In this document: one piece after another, positions 11,567-22,549 of the stretch
How positions within the stretch are numbered: the stretch's first letter is position 1
Layout of the letters: every line of letters starts with the position of its first letter
Assembly (NCBI GenBank): GCA_024138025.1
Contig: JAMXBD010003370.1
Location: forward strand, 1 to 64,000
From: Combretum micranthum
Lineage: Eukaryota; Streptophyta; Magnoliopsida; Myrtales; Combretaceae
Direction of reading: 5' to 3'
Length of the DNA: 64,000 nucleotides
The notes under the pieces: generated by a model
What the model saw: only the letters and a program-made list of their open reading frames with translations
Databases searched by the model: none
Told to the model about the DNA's origin: nothing
Translations under genes and position numbers: made by a program

Positions 11567-13558
11567 ACTATGATTCCTCGTTTCCCTACACGAAGAATAG
11601 TAGCGAAAATAAATGTGACTCACAATATGTTATGCATGAATCGTTTTTAATATTGGTTTATTCAATTATCGTTAAGTTCAAGTTAAAGGTGACCAAAACA
11701 ATATTCATCATACCATTGCAAGAAAACATAAATTATTCATCAATTCCTCTTTCGATATACTTATCTTTTATTCAACAACCACATCATTCAATCATGAATC
11801 CAAATCACACAACATTTATTCATTTATCTTTTTCCTTACTCTCTAATGCTACTACTTACAAGTACAATCAAGGAAACGTAATTAGTAAGGGATTAACTCA
11901 CTCCATGACGATCGCTCCTAGTCGAAATAATCTTCCGGGAAGGCGATATCAGTTCTTTCTTCACCTAAACAAGATGAAATACCCAAAATGAGTCTTTCAT
12001 AGAATTTCTACTTTAAAAATTCTAAGTCTATCTTTAATTTGTGGTAAAATCTTATTGAAGAAAGTTCCAACTTAAAATGGCCATAATTTGCTCATATTAA
12101 CTAGGAATTTCACATTTTATATGTCGTTTTCTACCTACTGGAAAAGATCTATCCATTTCTAAGGTCACTTTTACTATAAAAGGTCATTTGTGTCTTGGAT
12201 TAGAAGGGTACAAATCTAATACGGAAATTCCTTTCTTCAAAAACAATATTTTTTTAATCCTTCCTTTACTAAGGCTTGTTTAAGTAAAACTCAAATATGT
12301 ATATTTTTGAAAAGAATTCCTTATGTATGTAAATAGACTCATAATTTATGCATGAAGCTATAGGTGTTGTCTTATTTAATTTATTTCCTTAAAACAACCT
12401 TTTTTAGTGTTTTGGAAAATTTGGATTTGTCAGACTTTACTTTATGTGGGTAAAGTAACTTATAAATTTTTGGACGATCAAAATCTAATACTATATTTTG
12501 ATTCTTTAGTTTATCAAAAGTGATTTGAAAATAGAGTTTGGTCCTTTGAGGTTATCTACAAAATTTATTTCTAGGAATTGAAAAATAGAGTTTCCAAAAG
12601 TTTTCTTTAGTACTTGATGAGTTTATTCTTTGAAAATTTATTTTCATTTTCCTTGTAAGTTGATTTTTCTTGAAAACTTTTTTAGCTCTTGTTTTAGAAA
12701 GTTGGTCAAAATAGTACTAAGTTATTATCTATATATGAAGACTTCTTTTGTTATTTGAAAAGGAAATATCTTTAGACTTTAAAGAAACTTCATTTATTAA
12801 TAGTTTGAAATTTCATGATGAGTTTACATAAAGTTTTAAAAGAGATTTATTTGAAAATATTTTTCTAAGTCTTTGGAAAAACTTTGATCAAATTTTATTT
12901 CTTCTTTCATCAAAAAGATTCATTTTTATTTGGACAACAAATTATTAGCCATGCATGAATATGATCATGTAGTTTATAAAAGCTAAAAATATCACAAGAT
13001 AAAATAATAATAAAGGACATGAGAAATAAATAAGCATAATAATAATTGTCAAGTATTGGGAGCCTTAACTTCTTCAAGGCTTCCCGAGACTAAGAATAGA
13101 CGAGTCCCAAAAGAAAAAGAAAATTGTTTTAACTTGATGAGGACAATTCTAAGACTAGAAAGACTAGTCTTAAAACAACTTGAAAGTAAATAAATTGCTA
13201 GGTAAGTAAATAAATTACAAGGAAAGTAAACAAATTGCAATAACAAATGAGCTTATATGCTCTAAAAGATATATATAACTATATAGATATATTTGGTTAG
13301 ATATACATAAAAACAACATAAAGGAAAATAGATTCATGAACAAGAACAAAGTATGAACATATTGTTGCTTTCCTAACCTCCATGGGTTTAGAAAACATAC
13401 ACTATGTTCATACTAAGTAAATGAATATAAGGAAGACTTAAAGAAGCATTACCTATGAAAGATAAACTAGAGAGAAATTTTGAGAGAACTTTTGGAGAGA
13501 TTTTGAGAGAGTAATTGTAGCGTATGAAAGGTGTGAAGGAAATGGAAGGAAGATGTGG

Positions 13559-13566
13559 TATTTATA
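13559..13566 (-). promoter_or_regulatory. TATA box of the 3' LTR
   Basis: TATAAATA on the minus strand, in the context CTATAAATACCAC that recurs in the LTRs at 47372, 60573 and 3937. It lies about 690 bp from the LTR start and about 105 nt before the donor-like site. The same place in the 5' LTR (35077-35084) reads TATGAATA. Confidence 0.75.
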
Positions 13567-14252
13567 GGAAAAAATGGAGGGTAATTTGTGTTAATTAAAT
13601 AAATGGAAAAATAAAACAATTGAGGAAAGAGAGAAAGGGGCTGGCGCAATTTTGAGAGGGAGAGAGAAAAATTTATTATTATTATTTTTTGTATTTTTGT
13701 TAATGAAAAGTAAGATGTGAGAGATGTAAGGTTGCATTGGAAATGAAAATTGTAAGAAAATAGGTGTATGGTTGTAAGAGTAGCTTATAAGAAAAAGTAG
13801 AGCTAGATAAATAGTGTAATAGTAATGAATAGTATAATGTTAAGTAGATATGACAACCATAGTAAGAAAATACGTGTATAATATGATATCTGATATTTTT
13901 AGTTATCGAAAAATTATAAAACTGATATTTTTGAAAACCTTATCTCTTTACGCTAATGGTATACCCAAAATATTTTTACTATTATGAGCCGCGGGATACG
14001 CTTTTCGAAAACTATATCTGTTCGGGCTCAAAACGAATCATGGTTTAACTAATAAGATACTTTTAAGCTTTCTCATGTTATTACGAACTATTTTACATAC
14101 TAATTTCTCACTTACTTTCTCAGGGTTACGAACACGGGATTACCGGACTTGAATGGTTACGTCTGACTAGGGTTTTGTTGACTTTAGGATTTCCGGTTGA
14201 CCTTCTAATTAGGGTTTAAGCTTAATTGATCACAAAACTTTGGGGGTTTACA

Positions 14253-14268
14253 ACCTACCCCCCTTGAA
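14253..14268 (-). other. Polypurine tract of the Tekay-like element
   Basis: The minus strand reads AAGGGGGGTAGGT directly before the TGTAAACC LTR start. This is the plus-strand primer site for reverse transcription. Its position next to the LTR fixes the 3' LTR boundary. Confidence 0.85.
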
Positions 14269-14295
14269 GAAAGTTTTGTCCTCAAAACTTGAAAT

Positions 14296-14751
14296 TCATA
14301 CCTGATTCTTCGAACAAACTTGGATACTTCGATGTATATCGCTCTCGGCTTCCCAGGTTGTCTCTTCATGTGAGTGATTTCTCCACAGAACTTTCACATA
14401 CTTGATCTCCTTGTTTCGAAGCTTTTGCACCTTACGATCTAGGATCTGAATCGAGTGCTCTTCGTAGGTGAGGTTTTCTTTTAATCGTACTGGTTCCAAC
14501 TCTATGATTCTTCTAAGATCTGACACGTGCTTCCATAAAATCGAAACATGAAATAGATTATGGATTCCAAACAAGTTAGGAGGTAAGGCCAGACGATAAG
14601 CAAGATCTCCTACTCTTTCAAGTACCTCAAAAGGTCCAATATAGCGTGGGCTCCACTTTCCTTGTGCCCACACTCTGTGAATACTTTTGATGGGGTTTAC
14701 CTTCAAATATACATGGTCTCTAACCTTAAACTCGAGAATATGCCATTTCAT
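14296..14751 (-). pseudogene. Integrase C-terminal domain with chromodomain
   Basis: A 151-codon open segment. Residues about 1-60 carry the integrase GPY/F-type module (KWSPRYIGPFEVLERVG, then YRLALPP). The HNLFHVSIL segment follows at about 63-72. Residues about 97-140 form a chromodomain: ILDRKVQKLRNKEIKYVKVL, then HEETTWEAE. This module marks chromoviruses and is thought to guide integration into heterochromatin. It ends with a stop shortly before the PPT. It is the best-preserved coding piece of the element, but upstream breaks mean no intact polyprotein. Confidence 0.85.
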
Positions 14752-14885
14752 ATCCGCCCAAATTTTTTGTCGATCTTGTGCTTCATTTTTTGTTGAATGA
14801 TTCGTACCTTGTTAGTAGCGTCTTGTACCAAGTTGGGTCTAATGCTCAACTTCTCTACATCGTCCCAGAACAATGGCGACCTACA

Positions 14886-15300
14886 TCACCTTCCGTACAA
14901 TGCTTTGTAATGTGGCATTTGAATTGTGGAGTGGTAGCTGTTGTTGTAGGCAAATTCCACTAATGGTAGGTGTGCGTCCCAACTACCCTTGAACTCCATT
15001 ACACAAGCACGCAACATATCCTCTAGAGTTTGTATTGTTCTTTTTGATTGACCATCCGTTTGAGGGTGATAGTTAGTTCTAAAATGTAGTTTCGTTCCCA
15101 AACATCTTAGTAAGCTTGTCCAAAATTTAGACACGAATCTTAGGTCTCGATCGGAGACTATTCCTGTGGGCACTCCATGCAAGCACACTATCTTTCTCAT
15201 ATATATTATAGCCAACTTTTCCATAGAATACGTCATGTTGATTGGAAGGAAATGAGCTGTCTTCGTCAATTAGTCAACTACAACCTAAAGGGCATCATAT
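14886..15300 (-). pseudogene. Integrase catalytic core (DDE), damaged
   Basis: The minus-strand frame starts with VVVD (first catalytic Asp) followed by a stop codon and then LTKTAHFLPI. The second Asp is in IVSDRDLRF at about residues 37-45 of the open piece. In the third catalytic box the sequence is GQSKRTIQTLED, with Lys where Glu is expected (GAA to AAA). The piece ends at LYGR. With the stop and the lost Glu this integrase cannot be active. It normally inserts the cDNA into the host genome. Confidence 0.85.
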
Positions 15301-15560
15301 CCTGCAGATGTTCTTGATAGTCTACATACAAAATCCATCGTAATTTGATCCCATTTCCATTTGGATATTGGTAGAGGTTTCAGGAGTCCTCCTGGTCGTT
15401 GGTGTTCCACTTTTACTTGTTGGCATATTAGACATTTCATCACGAAATCGGCTACGTCTCTTTTCATACCGTTTCACTAGTAGTGGCTTTTCAGATCCTG
15501 ATACATCTTAGTTCCTCCTGGGTGCATTGTATATCCTGAATGGTGTGCTTCATTCGTGAT
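15301..15560 (-). pseudogene. Integrase N-terminal zinc-binding (HHCC) domain
   Basis: The minus-strand frame reads EAHHSGYTMHPGGTKMYQDL, then SHY followed by two stops where two Trp are expected (TAG TGA), then GMKRDVADFVMKCLICQQVK with the C-x2-C pair, and WDQITMDFV leading to the core. Zinc binding by this domain helps integrase multimerise. Both stops fit G-to-A changes in TGG codons. Confidence 0.8.
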
Positions 15561-15805
15561 TTCTTTTCTGATTTCATCATCATCTGGAACACATAATCCC
15601 CCTTTCATTCTCTTAACCTCATCTTCATGTATTGTGAAATCCGTATATTTTCCTTCTTGTACCTCACTTTTAATCTTTTGAATTGCCTCATCATATCGTT
15701 AGGCTTCCTTGATCCTTTCTACTAAGGTAGGTTCTATGTTTAGGCTGGCGATTTCTCCTTCCACATTTTGCCCTATGAATTCGATACTCATCTTCTCAAA
15801 TTCCC

Positions 15806-16080
15806 TTACCAGCTCTTTCTTATCAGTGAGCAAGGTAGCCACTTCTCCATGATTCTTCCTACTAGGGCATCTGCGACAGCGTTTACTCTTCCTAGGCAAT
15901 AGTTTATTCCAAGGTCATAATCCTTGATGAGTTCCAACCATCTCCATTGCCGCATATTCAACTCCTTTTGTGTGAATAAATACTTGAGACTCTTATGGTC
16001 GGTGTAGATGTCGCATCTTTGCCCATATAGGTAATGTCTCCATAACTTAAGAGCGAACACAACGGTGGCTAGAGGTTATG
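15806..16080 (-). pseudogene. RNase H domain of the Tekay-like element
   Basis: The open piece reads [20 protein letters not shown], then [20 protein letters not shown] and NAVADAL. The TDHKSL box carries a catalytic Asp and the VADAL box the last one, so these key residues are kept. The frame breaks soon after. The region 15561-15805 between this and the integrase is a degenerate linker; I saw no separate gene in it. Confidence 0.82.
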
Positions 16081-16282
16081 GGTGGGTAATTTTGCTCATG
16101 AGGCCTGAGTTGTCGTGAAGCATACGCAATCACCTTTCTTTCTTGCATCGATACACACCCGAGGCCATTTCTAGAGGCATCGCTATACACCGTATAAGGT
16201 TTCTCTAGGTCCAGTAACACCAAAATTGAGGCGGAGACAAGTCATTTCTTGAGTTCTTTGAAACCTTTTTCTCTCTTATCAG

Positions 16283-16960
16283 TCAGAACTTTTCATACTT
16301 CTGAGTTAACTGTGTTAGGGGTTTGGCTATGGTAGAAAAGTTCTTCACAAGCTTTTTATAATATCCAACCAATCCTAGAAAACTTCTCACTTCAGTGATG
16401 GTCTTAGGTTGTCTCCAATCCATTACTGCTTTGATTTTCTCGGGATCCACCGATATACCCTCTCCAGATATGACATGCCCTAGAAAATATATCTTATCCA
16501 ACTAGAAATCACACTTAGACAGCTTGGCATACAACTTATGCTCACGTAAAGTCTGTAATGCTATTCTCAAGTGTTCTTCATGTTGTTCCCGTGTCTTGGA
16601 GTAGATCAGAATATCATCTATAAAGACTATCACACACTTATCCAATAAGGGTTTGTACACCTGGTTCATGAGATCCATAAAAGCTACTGGTGCATTGGTT
16701 AACCGAAGGGCATTACCAGATACTCGTAATGTCCATAGCGGGTTCGAAAAGCCCTCTTGGGTACATCCTCTGCCTTGATCCTTAACTGGTGATATCCTGA
16801 CCGTAGATCAATTCGTGAGAAGACATTAGCTTCTTGAAGCTGGTCAAAAAGATCATATATCCTTGGGAGTGGATACTTATTCTTGATAGTGACCTTGTTG
16901 AGTTCTCGATAATCAATGCATAGGTGCATAGAACCATCCTTCTTTTTCACGAACAAAACT
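16283..16960 (-). pseudogene. Reverse transcriptase of the Tekay-like element
   Basis: 16956-16699 gives [46 protein letters not shown] and [17 protein letters not shown] frame break follows. The catalytic box FIDDILIYS can be read at about 16595-16625. 16501-16283 supplies [20 protein letters not shown] and [14 protein letters not shown], the thumb and connection region. A TAG replaces Trp just before [10 protein letters not shown]. The catalytic Asp pair is intact but the gene is split by at least two breaks. Confidence 0.86.
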
Positions 16961-16968
16961 GGTGCTCC

Positions 16969-17640
16969 CTAGGTTAATACACCTGGTCGAATGAAACCTT
17001 GGTCTAGAAAGTCTTGCAATTGAGTTTTTAACTCCTTTAGCTCAACTGGTGCCATCCGATAGGGTGCTTTTGATATTGGCTCCGTATTCACCATTAGGTT
17101 AATTTCAAAATCGATTTCCCTCTTAAGTGATAATCCAGGTGATCCGTTAGGAAATACATCCGGAAATTCCTTAATCACAGGTATAGTTTCCAACTCAGGT
17201 TTCTCTTCTTCTTTCTCCTTTATGTCCACGTGACTTAAGTTGATCTCTTCATCATCTGTTAATAACTCAAATGAGTTCAACCTCACCGTGGATTCTCCCT
17301 TGAATACTATCTCACTTCCATCTTGATTCTTAAACTTCACTTCTTTGTGTCTACAGTCTACTAAAGCTTTAATGGATGTCAACCAACTCATTCCTAAGAT
17401 CACCTCATATTTGCTCATTTCTAATATTATCAAGTCACACTTAGTGTTGTATTCTTGTATCTCCATGAGACAATCCTTAAGCATTTCCTTGGTTGACACA
17501 ACGCTTCCGGTAGGGGTCTTAACTCGAAAACCAATAGTGATGGTATCTATGGGTAAGCCGGTTCGTTTAGCTAGACTGGCGGTGATAAAGGAATGCGTAG
17601 CTTCGGTGTCGAACAAAGCATAGGCGGTTTGATTAGCTAC
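16969..17640 (-). pseudogene. Aspartic protease and linker, active site changed
   Basis: A 215-codon open piece. It starts FDTEATHSFI, where retropepsins of this lineage have Asp-Thr-Gly-Ala; the Gly is now Glu, which should abolish activity. The protease fold continues to about residue 90 (EVILGMSWL). An acidic linker with EEINLSHVDIKEKEEEKPEL follows, and then the pre-RT segment VIKEFPDVFP and APYRMAPVELKELKTQLQDF. The piece ends in a stop at the position of a conserved Trp. Confidence 0.83.
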
Positions 17641-17999
17641 ACGTATGTAACCTACACTCGAAATTTATACTAATCACGAATTTTGTATTCTTAAACTATC
17701 TACTTGCATAGAACCTTATACTTTCTAGGTTAAGAATTGAATGCATGAAACTTAAGAACTTACATCATAATGGTAAAGGAGTTTTTAAATCTAACCTATC
17801 ACTAGACCAAAGTCAGGGTCACAATTTTCATCCAAGGCTACTATTTCAACTCCTTCATCATCTGATTCCTCACATACCCATTGCCCTTCCAAGTTGTAAA
17901 TCCTCATTCCATGGACAGCTGCTTCGGAATGACTGGGGTTGTTTCCTCCATTCCCACTTTTTGTCGATGTAGCTCCTCCAGTTGTACTAAGTAGTCTAG

Positions 18000-18428
18000 T
18001 TAGGGCATTCTTCCTCTGCGGGCATTCTTCGTCTGCGGGCATTCATTGGCAAAATGCCTAGTTTGCTTGCATACAAAGCAGATGGTCGAAGCCTTCTTCG
18101 GGCAATTATTAATCTTGTGGCTAGGGTCTCCACATAAATAACATTTGTGTTGGAGCAGGGGGCATCTCTTTGGGTAATGCTCTTCTTTACACTTCCAGCA
18201 TGATACCTTAACCTTCGATGCTTCCCTTTTACCATTAGCACTTCCTTTATAGCTATTGAAGGACTTAAACTTCTTGTTTTGGAAGCTAGGACCATAACTG
18301 TCCCGAGTCCTCTTCCCAAACACAAAGGTTCTCTGCTCTGACACTTTACTCTTTCTCTTCTTGGCTCCTTCTATAATGCGAGCTCTTTTAACCAATTCAC
18401 GAAGGGTCCTTAAATCCAATTCTTCCAA
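18000..18428 (-). pseudogene. gag: gag nucleocapsid with three zinc knuckles
   Basis: A basic open piece of 142 codons. Residues about 80-135 hold CWKCKEEHYPKRC, then CYLCGDPSHKINNC, then CFVCKQTRHFANEC. The second and third fit C-x2-C-x4-H-x4-C; the first has one residue fewer before His. These bind the genomic RNA in the particle. A short imperfect duplication of TCTGCGGGCATTCTTCG lies just downstream (about 18014-18045). Confidence 0.82.
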
Positions 18429-19170
18429 TCACATCCTCAAGTCCTCATCTAGGCCACTAAAAAAAACTTGCCTTTTTAACTCTTCACTATGTTTAAAGGA
18501 TTCTGGTGCGTACTGGAGTAAGCAACTGAACATAGTCTCTTATTGTTCGATCATTCTTCCTTTTTGGGATATATGAAGGAAGTCCCCACTGTACTGCACT
18601 CTCAAACTTCCAGAAAAATAATTCTCCAAGAATTCTCTTTTGAAGGTTGCCCAAGTCATAGGTGGTAGTAACTCTCTACTCTTCGATTCCCACCACACTC
18701 TTACGTTGAATCTCAACATATAAGTGCCATAGTCCAGGCGGAGGTGATGAGGCACTTCGTAAGCAGCAAATGATCTTTCTATTTGCGTTAACCAATCTTT
18801 TGCTTCATCAAGTTTTCCAAAACTCTCATCAAAGTATCGATTACTTTTAATGAAATATGGTAAGGAACTTCAATAAGGTCGAGGTGGCGATGGTGCCGAT
18901 AAGGGGGCCGTTTGGGATTCAGCTTTCGGTGGTGCTGGTGCTTCTATTGTTGCTTCAGGTGCATTAGCAGCTGGTGGTGGCACATTCTGCGCGTGCTGCA
19001 TGAAGTTGTTGACCAATCCTGTTAATTGGTTAATAACTACCCAAACATCACCTTATTGATTTGGTGGGGCCGTCGGTTGGCCTATTTATGGGTTTTTCGG
19101 CTCAGCTGGAGGGTCATTGGTTGCACGACATTCTCATCTCCTACCTCTCCTATTTCGTCTATTAATTAAT
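18429..19170 (-). pseudogene. gag: gag capsid region of the Tekay-like element
   Basis: The minus-strand frame from about 19170 reads RRNRRGRR, then a Pro- and Ala-rich segment (VPPPAANAPEATIEAPAPPK), then RYFDESFGKLDEAKDWLTQI, APHHL-like, YMLRFNVRVWWESK and MTWATFKREFLENYF, the capsid core of plant chromovirus Gag. The open part from 18755 to 18540 covers the core. Several stops and a lost start Met break the rest. The start at about 19170 is chosen because basic gag-like sequence begins there. Confidence 0.75.
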
Positions 19171-20352
19171 CTTAGTTTTAGACCTCTTAAATCTTTGCAA
19201 GGGAAAAAGATCAAAAATATCGAAAATTTACATAGGGAAATTTTTCAAGGTAATTAAAAAAAAAATCATTAAACCAAACGCAAGAAACTTTTCATTACTT
19301 AATCAAAAGAGGGTGGTAACCCTTACATTACCTGAGAGGGTTAAAACCAATCTCAGCAAAAGAAAGTACATAGAAATAATAAATAAGTTAAAACATATTC
19401 ATTGAAAACAGGACATTCATGCATCACAAACGAGGATATGCCTATCCTAATCCTAGGAAAAGGCTATTGGACTCATCGGGAGGTGCTTAATTCCTTCTCT
19501 ACTTCCTTCCTCAACCTTTCCTTCTTCATGGTGATGGTGCAGGATTCATGCTTCGGCTAGTGGAACCCTTGTGCCTTTTGACAAATTGTTGTAGGTATTG
19601 GTTTACTGTCATTCTCTTTCCTTTGTACCTTGATGTGATTGTGGCTTGAGATGGCCATCCATTTTCTTGCGCAGAAACCCTATTTCCTTGGGTGGTGTCA
19701 TTGGTTGCTTCCTGATCTCCTTGATTCTCTCCTTCTTGTGCTACTATTGTGGTAGGGGTTCGGGACCTGCTCCTCAAGAATCCACTTGGTTCATAAATGT
19801 TCCTTCAGCGCTGATTATTTAACCTTCCTTCTTCTTCAGAGTCGAAGATCATCACAGGTTGTTTCTTGCAATAGTCTCCATGGGGACATCTTGGCTTAAC
19901 CTACGAGGAGGTACCGGGCTGGGAATTACGGGGCTATCCTCCTAAAGAGATGCGGATGGAGTTTTCTTAGATCTGGGTCTTTTTCAGAATCTCTTTCGGT
20001 TTCTCCATTTCTATCGTTCTCTTAGGCATCTCCCATAATGAAGTCCTTATTCGGGATTACATCCAGTTGCATTCTGATGGAGTTTGATTAGGTGCTACAT
20101 TCCGATGCGTTGGAACGATACGTTTATAGGCTGCATACCAGTAGAAGCGTTCTTCCACATTAGCTTTCAGCCAGTCACTGTGGTTTGCTAGCTCATCATG
20201 CGCATCTATGTAGAGGGTTCCTAACTCGTTCCATGTTCTAAAGTCTGGTATCTTCGGGTTCCTTCATTCCTTAAGATAAAGGTCATTTCATGCAACATCG
20301 TTTCTCTATACATAAAGACCATCATCCTTTTAACTACATAAATTACTTCCAC
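19171..20352 (-). pseudogene. Extra coding region upstream of gag (first part found downstream of PBS)
   Basis: The minus-strand frames read PKIPDFRTWNELGTLYIDAH, DELANHSDWLKANVEERFYW, YAAYKRIVPTHRNV (about 20265-20095), then RMQLDVIPNKDFIMGDA, an acidic NGETERDSEKDPD stretch, and finally an open 83-codon piece at 19777-19526 that ends with MTVNQYLQQFVKRHKGSTSR. It resembles no Gag or Pol domain I know. It continues the partly open region at 28976-28651, separated by two nested LTRs. Frames change at least three times. The last 350 bp (19171-19525) before gag look non-coding. I do not know the function. Confidence 0.55.
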
Positions 20353-20841
20353 TGTCACGCCCTGAAGGGTACCCTAAACGTGGCAGTCCGCAGTACATAA
20401 TATTAAAGCCTAGGAATGACCACTTCAGTCATGCAAAGGCTTCCATACTATATACAAGGCGTCTAACACATGGAGGAGACACATCGGAGTGATACATTTT
20501 GTGTTGATGCAACTTGAGTAACAATGTAAAGGAAACACAATTCACTATACTTCAAATTACAATTCATCAAAGATTTCGCTACATAAAACTGTTACAAAGC
20601 AATTCACAAGACCTAGCTAATATCTTCAAGTATTCTTACTTCCTGCCGGAATTCCGAATTCATACTCAGCTCTAACCAACTCGGTCCCCACGTTGCATTT
20701 TAAGTTAACCTGTTTAATCAAACATCCATTGGGGTATAAGCTACACTAGCTTAGTAAGAGTTCCCTTAATTTTGAACCATAACAAGCAAGTTATAAATCA
20801 TCCATATGCTATGCATGAACAAACACATGAGTAGACAATTA

Positions 20842-20866
20842 TGTATGAGTATCCGGAACTCATACA
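20842..20866 (-). other. Perfect 9-bp hairpin in the chimeric LTR
   Basis: In sense (minus) orientation: stem TGTATGAGT, loop TCCGGAT, stem ACTCATACA. The stem bases differ from those of other subfamilies at many positions, yet all nine pairs are kept. Confidence 0.75.
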
Positions 20867-22549
20867 CAACACTGATTTACGCCCTCTGTATCAAGGGTTA
20901 GGGATGGTATTGAAAGTCTACACGACCGCTACTAGTCCCTAAAGCCCCCCAAGCTCATAGCACTCGACTCGGCTAGGCTCATACATGGAATGCATCCCCA
21001 GTGTGCCTTAGTTCCCTATGGATGAGCTCTGATATCGGGTCTCATTATCCAAATGAGTCCTCGAACCATACCGATCGACGTGCATAGGAGTAGCACGATA
21101 CCAAATGCAACATATCCGATGTGATGCATGACCAATTTGTTTTTGCTTAGGTCAAATTATTCATACATTCTTTAGAGTGACCAGCCAATATCATACACAT
21201 AAACAGAAATAATATGAACAGTGCAGTTATCCAATCGAATCATGATTTCGATATGCTTTAGTATTCTTTGGCATACATACATCAAAGCCTCATCATCTAT
21301 CCTGTCCCCATTCATATCGGTTTTTATCTTGTTCCTATAATTCTAATGCAACTAGCTATAAGCACAAACAAGGTAACAAAATAAGAGGAAAACTCACCCG
21401 GCCATTGGATCACCGGTCTCTTAGTTAAAGTAATCCGGTGGTAGGGAATCGTCGATTTCGGGGTTACCTAAAAAGGAAGAAATACCCTAATAAGTATTTT
21501 GTCACTTAACTAATCCAAACTATTTAACAAAACTAGAAAATTCATAATTCTTGTCCTATGCGAGAATTTAACTTAAAACGGCCATAACTTGGTTATTTTA
21601 ACTCGTAATTTAGCAAATTATATATCAATTTCTATCTACTTCGAAAGATATATCTAATGATAATATCATATTTAAGTTTTGAAAACTTTGAAGCTTCGAA
21701 AAGATCTGATCAGTTCGGATCGGTAGCAAATTCCACTTTCGAAAAATAGTTTTGTAAATGTTTGTAATGTTCCTACTATATAGATTAACTATATATGCAA
21801 TATTGATGATTTCCTATCATGAATGACATGTTATGAGCTTGATTTATGCATGCTTTTGACAATATTTATTAAAGAGAGATTTTAGAAACTTTTTATTTGT
21901 AAGACTCCATGAATATTTACTTTTAAGAAAACTAGTTTCCTAACTTTGATCATTTCCATTTGTTTTGGATTTATTTCTGAAGAAAAAATAATTATCCTTG
22001 TTAAAATTGAGTCATCGTTATATTTATTACATAGGACCTTCATTTTTGCATAAAAATTCCCATTTTACACTTTGTAAACATGTTTTTAAGTATGGTTCAT
22101 CCCAAAATCCAAATTTTGAAAAAATTATTTTTGGTGGTGATTCCTTGAAGTAAACTCATTTGATACTTAGAAAATTAAGGCTCAACCATACCTAGTCACT
22201 AAAGACTTCATTTCTTTAATAAAACTTTCATTTTGAGTTTGAAAAATAGGGGTTTTCATGCCATTACTCCATTATTACGAATTTCTTAAAATGACAAACA
22301 ACTCAAATTTTCCTACTTTATTTCTACTCCTTGTACTACATATTTCTTAGCAAATCCCATCTTAACTTATAAAAACTTTATTTGATGATATCCATGACCT
22401 ATACTCTTCATTTTTCATATAAAACACAAGTTTTGAAGTTGATAAAGGGTTTTTAAGGCATGGTCTTGAAACCATCCAAATTTACAAAATTTGGATAAAA
22501 CTCAAATTTTTTATTTTGAAATCTCTTCCTATTTTGAAAATCTCTATTA

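Larger units (their letters stand above)
10822..14252 (-). mobile_element. 3' LTR of the Tekay-like element (3431 bp)
   Basis: The minus-strand start is TGTAAACCCCC at 14252. The end should be GGGGCATGACA; the last base is mutated, so the plus strand begins CGTCATGCCCC at 10822. It holds the ACCGGT-type block region near 13860, a TATAAATA box at 13559-13566, a donor-like ATAG|GTAAT at 13451-13452, the double-hairpin block at about 13123-13180, a 27/28-bp tandem array at 11486-11566, a decayed 9-bp hairpin at 11391-11415 and an acceptor-like TTTTTATTATAG at 11254-11255. Confidence 0.9.

Noticed and set aside
11632..11991. Open frame of 119 codons also present near 29806
   Set aside because: The copy exists because both are LTRs of one element. 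The sense strand of the LTR is the opposite one and no domain is visible.
14296..19170. Endogenous pararetrovirus or caulimovirus
   Set aside because: Chromodomain integrase, PPT, PBS for tRNA-Met with LTRs and 5-bp target duplications show a Ty3/gypsy retrotransposon.
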